Positions 15,389 through 23,552 of a stretch of DNA of 29,636 nucleotides are shown piece after piece. A program made the translations under genes and the position numbers. This DNA is from JBQTHP01 sp052389755. Lineage in GTDB: Bacteria; Pseudomonadota; Gammaproteobacteria; Steroidobacterales; Steroidobacteraceae. The notes under the pieces were generated by a model. That model saw only the letters and a program-made list of their open reading frames with translations. It did not search any database and was not told the DNA's origin. How positions within the stretch are numbered: the stretch's first letter is position 1; each line of letters starts with the position of its first letter. The stretch covers positions 1 to 29,636 of the forward strand of contig JBQTHP010000180.1 in NCBI GenBank assembly GCA_052389755.1, written 5' to 3'.

Positions 15389-16144
15389 TTGGTATCCGAC
15401 AAAGACAAGACGACCGATTTCGGCTACGAGCGCGTGCCCTGGGCAAGGAAGGCCGAGCGCGTCCGGGGAGTGTTCGACTCCGTCGCCGACGACTACGACC
15501 TGATGAACGATCTCATGTCGGCGGGTCTGCATCGCGCGTGGAAGGATTTCACGCTGCGACTCGCGGGTCTGCGTCCGGGGCAATGCGCGCTCGACGTCGC
15601 CGGCGGCACCGGCGATCTCGCCGCGGGACTTGCGCGGCAGGTCGGGGATCGCGGGCTCGTCGTGCTCACGGACATCAACGCCGCGATGCTCGCGCGCGGC
15701 CGGGACCGGCTGATCGATGCCGGTCACATCGCGAACTTACGCTACACGCAGGCGAACGCCGAAGCGCTGCCGTTCGCGGACGGCTCGTTCGATTGCGTCA
15801 CGATCGGGTTCGGATTGCGCAACGTGACCGACAAGCCGGCCGCACTCGCCTCGATGCGCCGTGTGCTGAAGCCGGGCGGACAGGTGCTCGTGCTGGAGTT
15901 CTCTCATCCGACCTCGGCGGCGGTGAAGCCGCTGTACGATGCCTACTCGTTCCGGGTGCTGCCGCTTCTCGGCCGCCTCGTGGCGAAAGACGAAGCGAGC
16001 TATCGCTATCTCGCTGAATCGATCCGGATGCACCCGGACCAGGAGGCCCTGCTCGCGATGATGCGCGAGGTCGGGCTCGAGGATTGCCGTTATCACAATC
16101 TGGCGGGCGGCATCGTCGCGGTGCACCGCGGCCGGCGCTACTGA
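15389..16144 (+). CDS. ubiE: Ubiquinone/menaquinone C-methyltransferase
   Basis: Encodes 251 residues. An S-adenosylmethionine-dependent C-methyltransferase that methylates the benzoquinol ring in ubiquinone synthesis and demethylmenaquinol where menaquinone is made. FDSVADDYDLMNDLMS is the family N-terminal signature, LDVAGGTGDLA is the SAM-binding motif I, and QANAEALPFADGSFD, GFGLRNVTDK and SYRYLAESIRMHPDQ are diagnostic. The TTG start at 15389 was chosen because the encoded N-terminus aligns from the first residues with E. coli UbiE, and no in-frame ATG is nearby. Its TGA shares one base with the ATG of ubiJ. Confidence 0.97.
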   Translation: MVSDKDKTTDFGYERVPWARKAERVRGVFDSVADDYDLMNDLMSAGLHRAWKDFTLRLAGLRPGQCALDVAGGTGDLAAGLARQVGDRGLVVLTDINAAMLARGRDRLIDAGHIANLRYTQANAEALPFADGSFDCVTIGFGLRNVTDKPAALASMRRVLKPGGQVLVLEFSHPTSAAVKPLYDAYSFRVLPLLGRLVAKDEASYRYLAESIRMHPDQEALLAMMREVGLEDCRYHNLAGGIVAVHRGRRY

Positions 16145-16737
16145 TGATCGTCGAAGCCATCGAAAACCTGCTGAACCGCGGGATGCCGCGATCACCGCGC
16201 GCGCGGGAGCTGTGCGCTCAGCTTGCCGGCCGGCGACTCGCGATCGACGTCCGGGGTCTGGCGCGAGTGCTCGTGGAGTCGAAGGGGGACATGCTCGCGT
16301 TGCGACGCGAGCGGGAAACGCACGGCGCCGCCGACGCGGAAGTGCGCGGTGGGCCGCTCGCCCTTCTTTCGCTCGCGGGCGACGACGCGCAGGCGGCGAT
16401 CCAGCGCGGCGACGTCGTCATCGCCGGCGACGCCGAGCTCGCGCAGAGATATCGGGAGCTCGCGCTGCTGCTGCGGCCGGATATCGAAGAGGACCTCTCC
16501 CGGCTCCTCGGCGATACGACGGCGCACCAGCTGAGCCGCTTCGCGCGGCTCGCGCTCGGCTGGGGTCGCCGTGCAGCGGACACGACCGTGCGCAATGCGG
16601 CCGAGTATCTCGCGCATGAACGCGGCGATCTCGTTCCGCGCGCCGAAGCGGACCAGTTCCTGCGCGGCGTGGACGGGCTGCGCGAGGCTGTGGACCGGCT
16701 CGAAGCGCGGATCGCACGGCTGGAGCGGCACGAATGA
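16144..16737 (+). CDS. ubiJ: Ubiquinone biosynthesis accessory factor UbiJ (SCP2 domain)
   Basis: Encodes 197 residues. The N-terminal half is an SCP2-like sterol-carrier fold: an early hydrophobic helix, then LAIDVRGL and GPLALLSLAGDDAQAAIQRGDVVIAGDAELAQ. The C-terminus (about 170-197) is a predicted coiled coil, typical of UbiJ. In E. coli UbiJ pairs with UbiK and organises the soluble Ubi complex by binding the lipid intermediate. The ATG at 16144 overlaps the ubiE stop by one base. Its stop overlaps the ubiB start (ATGA at 16734-16737), so the three genes are translationally coupled. Confidence 0.92.
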   Translation: MIVEAIENLLNRGMPRSPRARELCAQLAGRRLAIDVRGLARVLVESKGDMLALRRERETHGAADAEVRGGPLALLSLAGDDAQAAIQRGDVVIAGDAELAQRYRELALLLRPDIEEDLSRLLGDTTAHQLSRFARLALGWGRRAADTTVRNAAEYLAHERGDLVPRAEADQFLRGVDGLREAVDRLEARIARLERHE

Positions 16738-18374
16738 AGCTGCGCGTGATTGCACGCCTAATCGAGATTCAGCGCGTGCTGCTGAAGCACGGACTCGATG
16801 ACTTCGTGCGCGCGACGCATCTGTATCGGCCGCTGCGCTTCATCTTCTATCTCTCGCCGGACGTGTGGTTCGCGCGACGCCGCAAGGCCAGTCGCGGCGA
16901 ACGGCTGCGCCTTGCGCTGGAAGAGCTCGGCCCGATATTCGTGAAGTTCGGTCAGGCGGTGTCCACGCGCCGCGATCTGCTGCCGGTCGATATCGCGAAC
17001 GAGCTCGCGAAGCTTCAGGATCGCGTGCCCCCGTTTCCCGGCAGCCTCGCGCGCGAATCGATCGAGCGCGCATACGGCCGCCCGATCGCCACGGTGTTCT
17101 CGTCGTTCGAGGAGGCCGCGCTCGCGGCGGCCTCGATCGCGCAGGTACACGTCGCGACGCTGCCCGACGGGCGTGAAGCGGTCGTCAAGGTCCTTCGGCC
17201 CGGAATGCGGGAAGTCATCGAGCGCGATCTCGAAGTTCTGTACGCGCTCGCGCGCCTCGCGGAGCGCTACTCCACCGAGAGCCGGCGTCTGCGGCCGCTC
17301 GAGATCGTGGCCGAGTACGAAAGGACGGTGCTCGACGAGCTCGACCTGATGCGCGAAGCGGCGAACGCCGCCCAGCTCAAGCGGAACTTCGCGGGCTCCA
17401 CTCTTTTGTATGTGCCCGAGGTTTACTGGGATTACTGCCGCGTGGACGTCATGGTCATGGAGCGCATCCACGGCGTGCCGATCAGCGACATGGAGCAGCT
17501 GCGCGCGGCCGGAACCGATATCCCGAAGCTTGCGACGAACGGGGTCGAGATCTTCTTCACCCAGGTGTTCCGGCACAACTTCTTTCACGCGGACATGCAC
17601 CCGGGCAACATTTTCGTGCTCGTGGACGACCCGCAGCGGCCGCGGTATGCGGCGGTGGACTTCGGCATCGTCGGCACGCTCGATCCTCGCGATCAGCATT
17701 ATCTCGCCGAGAATTTCCTCGCCGTGTTCGACCGCGACTATCGGCGTGTGGCGACCCTGCACGTCGAGTCCGGTTGGGTACCGGCCGAAACGCGCGTGGA
17801 CGAGATGGAGTCGGCCGTGCGCACGGTGCTCGAGCCGATCTTCAACCGGCCGCTGAAGGACATCTCCTTCGGCAACATCCTGCTGCGCCTCTTCGAGATC
17901 TCGCGGCGCTTCAACATGCAGATCCAGCCGCAGCTCATCCTGCTGCAGAAGACGCTGCTCAACATCGAGGGTCTCGGACGCGAGCTCTACCCCGATCTCG
18001 ACGTGTGGAACACCGCGAGCCCGATCCTGCGCGACTGGATACGCGAGCGCGTCAGCGGCCGCACCGTGCTCGAGACTCTGCGGCTGCAGCTGCCCGAGAT
18101 CCTCGAGGCCGCGCGGGCGCTGCCGCCGCTTCTGAAAGGCGCCGTGCAGCGCGCGCAGGATGGCACTCTGCGCCTGCAGGTGGACACGCCCGGAATCGAA
18201 TCGCTCAAGGCGACCATTCGCGAATCGAACCGCAGGCGCGACGCCGTGACGGTGGGCGCGGTCATCCTGCTCGGCGGGCTCGTGTGGCTCGGCGTCGGCC
18301 ACAACCCCGTGTGGCCGGGTCTCGCGTTGCTCGCGATCGGCGCCGCGTGGCTGCTCGCCGCCTGGCGGCGCTAG
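16734..18374 (+). CDS. ubiB: Ubiquinone biosynthesis regulatory ATPase/kinase-like protein UbiB
   Basis: Encodes 546 residues. This is an atypical protein-kinase-like (ABC1/ADCK) ATPase needed for ubiquinone synthesis, probably membrane-attached. It shows the KFGQAVSTRRDLLP signature, the Ala-rich nucleotide loop AAASIAQVH, VVKVLRPG, the NFFHADMHPGNIF catalytic loop and AVDFGIVG metal site. Two hydrophobic helices close the C-terminus (about 500-543). Length matches the family. It ends tail-to-tail with the HupE-like gene: the 4 bp CTAG at 18371-18374 contains the TAG stop of both genes, one per strand. Confidence 0.97.
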   Translation: MKLRVIARLIEIQRVLLKHGLDDFVRATHLYRPLRFIFYLSPDVWFARRRKASRGERLRLALEELGPIFVKFGQAVSTRRDLLPVDIANELAKLQDRVPPFPGSLARESIERAYGRPIATVFSSFEEAALAAASIAQVHVATLPDGREAVVKVLRPGMREVIERDLEVLYALARLAERYSTESRRLRPLEIVAEYERTVLDELDLMREAANAAQLKRNFAGSTLLYVPEVYWDYCRVDVMVMERIHGVPISDMEQLRAAGTDIPKLATNGVEIFFTQVFRHNFFHADMHPGNIFVLVDDPQRPRYAAVDFGIVGTLDPRDQHYLAENFLAVFDRDYRRVATLHVESGWVPAETRVDEMESAVRTVLEPIFNRPLKDISFGNILLRLFEISRRFNMQIQPQLILLQKTLLNIEGLGRELYPDLDVWNTASPILRDWIRERVSGRTVLETLRLQLPEILEAARALPPLLKGAVQRAQDGTLRLQVDTPGIESLKATIRESNRRRDAVTVGAVILLGGLVWLGVGHNPVWPGLALLAIGAAWLLAAWRR

Positions 18375-19369
18375 AACGCACCGATCCGCTCGACGACCCA
18401 CATCATGGCGATGCTCCCGATCGCGTAGGCCGGCACGAGCTCGGCCCATGCCGGCAACGCGAGGCTCGCACGCCGGAAGAGCGCGACACACATCAGCATC
18501 GCGGCAACGAATATCAGCTGGCCGGCTTCGACGCCGAGATTGAAGAACAGCAGCGCGAGCGGGATGTGGCTCTCCGGAAGTCCCACCTCGCTCAATGCGC
18601 CCGCGAAGCCGAAACCGTGCAGCAAGCCGAACACGAAGGCCACGATCCACGGCGCGCGCGCGGTGATGCCGATTCGCCCCCGGCGCATGCGTACGATCTC
18701 GGCCGCGACGAACACGATGCTGAGTGCGATCACGGCCTCGACGGGTGCGGAGGGCACGTGCACGAAGCCGAGCGTCGCGAGTCCGAGCGTGATGCTGTGA
18801 GCGATAGTGAATGCCGTGACAGTCGCAACCATGCGCCAGGCACCGCGCGTCACGATCAGCAGCGCGAGCACGAACAGCAGGTGATCGATGCCTAGCAGGA
18901 TGTGCTCGACTCCGAGTTTTAAGTACGTCGCCGCAACCTGCCCTCCGCCTGGGGCGCCTTCGAGCAGCACCGACGGTTCGTCCGGCGTCAGCCGCGCGAC
19001 CTGCGACGCACCGTCCTGCCACTCGACGCGCACGAGCGCGTCGGTTGGCATCAGCTCCAGGCCCTCGACGAGAGCCGACGCACCGCCGAGGCCGCCGGCG
19101 CAGCGCGCGCTCCACGTTTCAACGTGCGCGGTTTTGTCCGACGTCACGCGTGTGGGCGACGTCGGCATGCAGCGCTCCGGCAGGCGCGCGTAGATCGGCA
19201 GGCGCACCGCACCCGCGGCAGGCAGCTTGAACAGAACTTCGTACGTCTCCGCCGCGGTCTCGCGCAACTGAAGATAGGCCGGCAGATACTCGTGCGCGGA
19301 GAGCGGAGTCGCGCAGGCCATCACGCATGCCGCGAACAAGCGCGGCAGCAGCCGCGAGTCACGCGCCAT
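18371..19369 (-). CDS. HupE/UreJ-family membrane protein
   Basis: Encodes 332 residues from the ATG at 19369. The longer reading frame upstream adds only an Arg-rich stretch from the neighbouring gene. The N-terminus has a signal sequence (about 1-24, ending LSA), then an exported domain of about 130 residues. From about 155 there are about seven hydrophobic helices with the family motifs GVEHILLGIDHLLF, HSITLGLATLG, GLLHGFGFAGAL and FNLGVEAGQ. Related HupE/UreJ proteins are linked to nickel transport, but no hydrogenase or urease gene is present here, so the substrate is undetermined. It overlaps the upstream PpiC-like gene by 11 bp, so the two are probably co-expressed. Confidence 0.85.
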   Translation of the reverse strand: MARDSRLLPRLFAACVMACATPLSAHEYLPAYLQLRETAAETYEVLFKLPAAGAVRLPIYARLPERCMPTSPTRVTSDKTAHVETWSARCAGGLGGASALVEGLELMPTDALVRVEWQDGASQVARLTPDEPSVLLEGAPGGGQVAATYLKLGVEHILLGIDHLLFVLALLIVTRGAWRMVATVTAFTIAHSITLGLATLGFVHVPSAPVEAVIALSIVFVAAEIVRMRRGRIGITARAPWIVAFVFGLLHGFGFAGALSEVGLPESHIPLALLFFNLGVEAGQLIFVAAMLMCVALFRRASLALPAWAELVPAYAIGSIAMMWVVERIGAF

Positions 19370-19910
19370 CGGTGTCCCGCTCGATGCGGACCGTGTAGCC
19401 CTTGCGCAGCTTTTCGTACAGCGCGTCGGTCGCGCGCTGCTTGCGCTCCGCCAGCCAATGGCGTACGGCGCGCTCGCGAATCTCCGCGAGCGGTGGCAGC
19501 TCGCCCGACGCGTCGGGCGTTCGGTACCGATCTGCATGCTGGTCGATGAACTTCTGCAGCTCGGCGTCCGTCGGCTCGGCCTGCGCGGCCAGGTCCTCGG
19601 TCAGGAACTCCATTTTCTGCCGCAGGCGCCGGCGGATGATGGAGTCGTCGCGATCGAGCCCGGCCGCGACCCCCTCGCGGTAGTAGATCTCTTCCTTCGT
19701 CTGTTCCGCGATGAGCTCGTCGAGCTCCGCTCGCGTAGGAGGCCGGTCCCAGACGCGCTGAAAGCTCAAGCCGAGTCCCTCGATCGTCTTCGCGCTGATG
19801 ACGATTTCCGTGCGAGCGGGCTCCTCCTCACCGATCCACCCATACACGAAGAAGAGCGCCGCTCCGAGCAATGCGAAGTGAAGCAGCGGTTCGCGCAGAA
19901 CGGCCTTCAT
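19359..19910 (-). CDS. PpiC/SurA-like membrane-anchored protein lacking the rotamase domain
   Basis: Encodes 183 residues. An N-terminal membrane anchor (about 8-27) is followed by a SurA/PpiC-type chaperone N-domain (RPPTRAELDELIAEQTKEEIYYREG, then DDSIIRRRLRQKMEFL). In longer relatives a parvulin rotamase domain follows the phrase around KFIDQHADRYR. Here the sequence passes after about a dozen residues to the C-terminal segment (LAEIRERAVRHWLAERKQRA). It therefore looks like a foldase-type chaperone with the catalytic domain missing. Start ATG 19910 was chosen because the frame upstream is a shadow of the thioesterase gene. It lies 5 bp after that gene and overlaps the HupE-like gene. Confidence 0.75.
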   Translation of the reverse strand: MKAVLREPLLHFALLGAALFFVYGWIGEEEPARTEIVISAKTIEGLGLSFQRVWDRPPTRAELDELIAEQTKEEIYYREGVAAGLDRDDSIIRRRLRQKMEFLTEDLAAQAEPTDAELQKFIDQHADRYRTPDASGELPPLAEIRERAVRHWLAERKQRATDALYEKLRKGYTVRIERDTDGA

Positions 19911-19915
19911 GAGCG

Positions 19916-20632
19916 TCAGGCGCGCTCTGCCTCGCGACGCGGCTCGATCCAGAGAGAGCGCGCTCTGGCGCACGGTTCGCCGTCGTCGTCGTAGAGCGCC
20001 GTGCCGACCTCGTGCTTCCGGCCGCTCGAGGCGATGATCCAGCCGACGATGATGCACGGCTCCTCGACGTGCACCCGCCGATCGACGTGTGCGGTGAATT
20101 CCCCGAGCAGCATCACCCGCGAATCGTCGCTCGCGGCGAAGAATCCGGGGCAGTCGAGCGCCGCCCACATGAACTCGGCACGAACCTTGCCGTCGCCCTG
20201 ATCAAGCGAGGCATCGGGCGCCCACGGCGCGGCTACCGTACGCGCGTCTCGTGCGAGCGTGCCCGCAAAGACCCGCAGGCCGTCTCCGCGAGCCCGCTGC
20301 GGTCCGCACACGAAGCACGTCGGAAAGGGATTCTTCGCGAAGCCCGCGTAGCGGGTCGAAGCCTCCAGCGCCTCGACATAGGTCGGCGGCACAGGCGGCA
20401 CGAGATCGAGCTTCGCCGGCGTGGCCTGCGCGATCAGCGTCTCGCCGTGCCGCAGCTCGAGCTCTCCACTCGTGCCATCGTGCACCTGCAGATCGACGCC
20501 CAGCGGCGGCGGCTTCACGAGCCGGACCCTCACCGTGTCGCTCGCGAGGCTTGCGATGAGGCCTGCGACATAGCCACCGTTCGCGGAATTCGGCGGACCG
20601 CAGAAGCGGGACGCCACGATCAGCGATTTCAC
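19916..20632 (-). CDS. Thioesterase-like (hotdog) family protein
   Basis: Encodes 238 residues from GTG at 20632, whose first base pairs form a GTGA overlap with the upstream gene. The RFCGPPNSANGGYVAGL opening, the central PFPTCFVCGPQRARGDGLRVFAG and a C-terminal half with VMLLGEFTAHVDR resemble acyl-CoA thioesterase-superfamily proteins with two hotdog folds. A clear catalytic acid cannot be assigned by eye, and the substrate is unknown. An upstream extension to 20878 is in frame but is the shadow of the DUF2007 gene. Confidence 0.75.
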   Translation of the reverse strand: MKSLIVASRFCGPPNSANGGYVAGLIASLASDTVRVRLVKPPPLGVDLQVHDGTSGELELRHGETLIAQATPAKLDLVPPVPPTYVEALEASTRYAGFAKNPFPTCFVCGPQRARGDGLRVFAGTLARDARTVAAPWAPDASLDQGDGKVRAEFMWAALDCPGFFAASDDSRVMLLGEFTAHVDRRVHVEEPCIIVGWIIASSGRKHEVGTALYDDDGEPCARARSLWIEPRREAERA

Positions 20633-20955
20633 TGGTCGCTTTCCGCGGTGCGGTCGCTGCCGCAGCGCCAGCACGTCGTGAACTGCGCTTCGAGGCGTTC
20701 CCCGCAGCCGCCGCACGACCAGGGAGCACCGCCCTTCACCGCGTGATCGCGTCCCTCGCGAATGATGCGGGCCGCGAGCTCGGCGTCGCGATCGTCGAGC
20801 ACCCACAACTCCGGCCACGACTCGAGCCACGGCAGCTCGCCGACGATGCTCGCGAGGTGCGCATGGCGAAGCTCGCACGCGATGCCGCGCAACTCGAGCA
20901 CGTTCTTCCAGTGGCCGACGTCGGGCAGCGTTTCGGAGCGGTAGACGCGCTTCAT
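20629..20955 (-). CDS. DUF2007 protein with C-terminal zinc ribbon
   Basis: Encodes 108 residues. The N-terminal 70 residues match DUF2007 (MKRVYRSETLPDVGHWKNVL, an opening typical of this putative signal-transducing domain, and WPELWVLDDRDAELAARII). The C-terminus carries CGGCGERLEAQFTTCWRCG, a four-Cys zinc ribbon. ATG 20955 gives the family N-terminus, and the 27-codon extension upstream lies in repeat DNA. Its stop overlaps the GTG of the thioesterase-like gene. Function unknown. Confidence 0.85.
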   Translation of the reverse strand: MKRVYRSETLPDVGHWKNVLELRGIACELRHAHLASIVGELPWLESWPELWVLDDRDAELAARIIREGRDHAVKGGAPWSCGGCGERLEAQFTTCWRCGSDRTAESDQ

Positions 20956-20984
20956 GCCGTGAATGTAGCCGAAAAGACGATGCA

Positions 20985-21420
20985 CCCGCGACCGACGTGC
21001 GTCGAAGGGCCGTGCACGATCGCTGGTCGTGTGCATCCCGGACGGAAGACCGCGTACGGGATATTCCCTCGCGCGGGCCGGCGCATTTTAAGCCCGATAT
21101 GCGCCAGCGGCCCCGCGCTCGGCACCCGCCCTAATGCGATCGCGCTCGGCCCTTCAACGCACGCCGGTCGCACGAGCGTCGACGTTCGACTCGACGCCCT
21201 GTTCGGCTACCGACTTCCGACTTCCGCCTCCCGGTCGGATAAGACAAGAGCGCGGAGACGAGCGGCGACGTCCCCGCGAGCGGTGCGTGTTGAAGGCCCT
21301 CCGTTGCGGCGAGAGCTAATGGACTACGAGCGCCCGGCCGCGCGAGGGAATATCCCGTAGGGATACACCGGACCACGATCGCGCAGGGCTTCAACGCGCA
21401 CCGATCGCGCGCGTCGTAGC
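20985..21420. repeat. Nested palindromic repeat cluster
   Basis: The 534 bp between the DUF2007 start and the exporter stop contains no convincing gene but is highly structured. An exact 22 bp inverted repeat (21055-21076 versus 21338-21359, core GGGATATTCCCTCGCG) is embedded in longer arms of about 75-90 bp (about 20992-21085 versus 21336-21420) that match imperfectly. The left arm has about 16 extra bases. Within the spacer a related module around TTCAACGC/GCGTTGAA recurs near 21150, 21290 and 21390 in both orientations. This looks like a cluster of dispersed repetitive palindromes or a non-autonomous element. No transposase gene is present. Confidence 0.65.
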
Positions 21421-21485
21421 TCTTCATCCTTGCTTTTCTCTGCTTCTCTTCCAGCCGGAAGACGGAAGGCGGAGGTCGGTAGTCG
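21207..21485. repeat. Inverted repeat of CTACCGACTTCCG type flanking the exporter 3' end
   Basis: CTACCGACTTCCGACTTCCG (starting at 21207, running on to 21231) is the imperfect reverse complement of the GGAAGACGGAAGGCGGAGGT stretch at 21457-21485, which continues into CGGTAG. The right arm begins 5 bp after the exporter stop codon at 21490, so it may form part of the 3' end of the trp-exporter transcript. Confidence 0.5.
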
Positions 21486-21489
21486 TTCC

Positions 21490-22710
21490 TCACAGCTCCG
21501 GCGGTCCGACCGCATCCTCGTGCACGGCACCGAGCGGTCTGATGCGCTGCTCGGCGCTCCACAGAACGAACGCAAGGAGCGCCGCGGTGAACGACCCGGC
21601 GGTGAGCATCGCGAGCGAGCCGTGCAGGGCCGGCACGAGGAGGCCCATCGTCAGGCTCGAGATCATGAGCGCGAAGAAGGACTGCACCGACGCCGCGGAG
21701 CCGCGCGTGTCCGGAAAGAGATCGAGCATGCGCAGCGTGAGCACGGGGAAAACGAGTTGCGCGCCCAGGCCCATGGCGAGCAGCAGACCCTGCTGCACTG
21801 GAATCGGCGGCGAGCTCGCGAGGTGACACGCGAGCAGGGACCCCGCGGCGCCAATCGTGAGCGCGAAACCGGCGTTGACCTGCCGGCGAGGCCCAGTGCG
21901 GCCGGCGAGCCTGCCGGAAAGCCATGCGCCGATCATGAATCCCGTGATCAGCGGGACGAACAGTTGCCCGAACTGCGTTTCCGAAAGGCTCCAGTGGTCG
22001 AGCACGATGGCGGGAGCCGCGCCGATGTAGGCGATGATCGCGGAGAAATTGAGACCGGCCGCCAGAGCGAGCAGCAGGAACTCCCGATTGGAGCCGATTT
22101 GCCACGACGTCCGCAGCAGGCGCGCTGGATGAAACGGCAGTCGTCGTTCGCGTGGATGTGTCTCGGGCAACGCAAGCCAGCTCGCGAGGACGAGCGCCGC
22201 GCCGATCAGGATCATGAAGGCGAACACCGCCCGCCAGCCGAATGCGACGTGAATCCAGCCGCCCACGATGGGCGCGACCGCGGGCGCCATGCCGAAGATG
22301 AGCGTAACGGCGCTCATCAGTCGCAGCGCCTGCGGGCCGTCGTACAGATCACGGATGATCGCGCGGCCGACGATGAGCCCCGTGCCCGCCGTCATTCCCT
22401 GCATCGCGCGGAACAGGAGCAGCGTCCCAAAGCCCGGTGCGAGGGCGCACGCGACCGACGACAGCGCGTAGAGCGAGAGGCCCACGAGCACGACAGGGCG
22501 CCGTCCGAAGGTGTCGGACAGCGGCCCGTGCACCAACGCCATCACGCCGTACGGCAGGAGGTAGACGGTGATCGATTGCTGCAGCTGCCACGCGTCGATG
22601 TCGAACTCGGTGGCGATCGCCCTGAACGACGGGAAGAAGGTGTCGATGGAAAACGGGCTCACCATCGCGAGCCCTGCGAGCAGCGCTGCGAGCCCCAGGC
22701 GAGCCCTCAC
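21490..22710 (-). CDS. Bcr/CflA-type major facilitator exporter
   Basis: Encodes 406 residues with about twelve hydrophobic helices. SIDTFFPSFRAIATEF near the N-terminus, GPLSDTFGRRPVVLVGL (MFS motif A) and FRAMQGMTAGTGLIVGRAIIRDLYDG are characteristic of the Bcr/CflA drug-export subfamily. GTG 22710 was chosen because it overlaps the trpA stop (GTGA) and keeps the whole first helix. The longer frame to 22788 adds only repeat-derived residues. It is the last gene of the trp operon, so its expression should track tryptophan starvation. The cargo is unknown: a tryptophan-pathway metabolite or a general drug would both be guesses. Confidence 0.9.
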   Translation of the reverse strand: MRARLGLAALLAGLAMVSPFSIDTFFPSFRAIATEFDIDAWQLQQSITVYLLPYGVMALVHGPLSDTFGRRPVVLVGLSLYALSSVACALAPGFGTLLLFRAMQGMTAGTGLIVGRAIIRDLYDGPQALRLMSAVTLIFGMAPAVAPIVGGWIHVAFGWRAVFAFMILIGAALVLASWLALPETHPRERRLPFHPARLLRTSWQIGSNREFLLLALAAGLNFSAIIAYIGAAPAIVLDHWSLSETQFGQLFVPLITGFMIGAWLSGRLAGRTGPRRQVNAGFALTIGAAGSLLACHLASSPPIPVQQGLLLAMGLGAQLVFPVLTLRMLDLFPDTRGSAASVQSFFALMISSLTMGLLVPALHGSLAMLTAGSFTAALLAFVLWSAEQRIRPLGAVHEDAVGPPEL

Positions 22711-22766
22711 CCGGCTGCGCCGCCCTCTCCCCCCGCCCGCGGGGGGAGAGGGACAGAGGGTGAGGG
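22704..22766. repeat. GGGTGAGGG-type palindromic repeat, copy R3
   Basis: GCCCTCACCC on the left mirrors GGGTGAGGGC on the right, around a CCTCTCCCCCC/GGGGGGAGAGG stem. On the minus strand its GGGTGAGGG supplies the trpA TGA stop and the GTG start of the exporter, and the rest encodes the last 20 or so residues of TrpA. Confidence 0.85.
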
Positions 22767-23552
22767 CGTGCGCAACTGCGCAAGCCACGCGGCAGGATCG
22801 TCGCCCCGTTCGAGCACTTCGACGAGCGCCGAGCCGACGATCACGCCGTCGACGTGCCCGCGCAGGCGCTCGATCTGCTCGCGACTACGGATGCCGAATC
22901 CGGCGCACACGGGCACGGGCGACAGCGTACGCACGCCGTCGAGATAGGCGAGGACATCGGGCGGCACGGCGACTTCACGTCCCGTCGTGCCGGTCATCGT
23001 GACGGCGTAGACGAATCCCTGACTGCTCGCGCACACCTCGCGCATCCGCTCCTTCGTCGTCACGGGCGTGACCATCTGCACGAGCGCGAGCACGCGAGCG
23101 CCGAGCGCGCGGCGCAGCTCGCTCGCCTCGTCGAACGGCAGGTCCGGCACGATGAAACCGCAGACCCCGGCACGTGCCGCCGCATCGACGAGCGCATCGA
23201 AGCCGAAGGCGAGCAGCGGATTCAGGTAGCTCATGAGCAGAAGGGGCGCCCGCACCCGCGGCATCGCCTCGAGCTCGCCCAGGATCCAGCGAAGGGTCAC
23301 TCCCTGCGCGAGAGCCGCACGGCTCGATCGCTGAATCGTCGCGCCATCCGCCATCGGGTCGGTAAACGGCACGCCGATCTCGACGACGTCCGCGCCCGAG
23401 GCGATCGACTGGAGATGCTCGCGAAACTGCGTACGGCTCGGATGACCCGCGGTGAGAAACGCGACCAGCGCCGGTCCGCCGCGAGCGTTCGCTTCCGAGA
23501 TCGCATCTGCGATGCGGTCGCGCGGCGATTGCGACGGCGAGCGCGCGTTCAC
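22707..23552 (-). CDS. trpA: Tryptophan synthase alpha chain
   Basis: Encodes 281 residues. Cleaves indole-3-glycerol phosphate to indole and glyceraldehyde 3-phosphate and passes the indole to TrpB. The catalytic Glu and Asp are E58 (VVEIGVPF) and D69 (MADGATIQ). LMSYLNPLL, the GFIVPDLPFDEA stretch and CAGFGIRS (phosphate site) are family hallmarks. GTG 23552 overlaps the trpB stop (GTGA). The last residues (after LAQLRTPSP) come from palindromic repeat R3 and are not expected to be conserved. Confidence 0.97.
   Translation of the reverse strand: MNARSPSQSPRDRIADAISEANARGGPALVAFLTAGHPSRTQFREHLQSIASGADVVEIGVPFTDPMADGATIQRSSRAALAQGVTLRWILGELEAMPRVRAPLLLMSYLNPLLAFGFDALVDAAARAGVCGFIVPDLPFDEASELRRALGARVLALVQMVTPVTTKERMREVCASSQGFVYAVTMTGTTGREVAVPPDVLAYLDGVRTLSPVPVCAGFGIRSREQIERLRGHVDGVIVGSALVEVLERGDDPAAWLAQLRTPSPSVPLPPRAGGEGGAAG

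Noticed and set aside
16758..19115. Very long antisense open frame (785 codons, minus) across ubiB and the HupE-like gene
   Set aside because: Composition is Arg/His-rich shadow sequence of strongly conserved ubiB on the opposite strand. No domain is recognisable.
20956..21489. Several 60-200 codon open frames in the repeat cluster (for example 20743-21360, plus)
   Set aside because: They consist of translated palindromic repeats and have no ribosome-binding site or recognisable domain.
22711..22788. Upstream ATG start for the Bcr/CflA-type exporter at 22788
   Set aside because: The extra 26 residues are encoded by palindromic repeat R3 and trpA coding DNA. GTG 22710 in the GTGA overlap gives the normal N-terminus.
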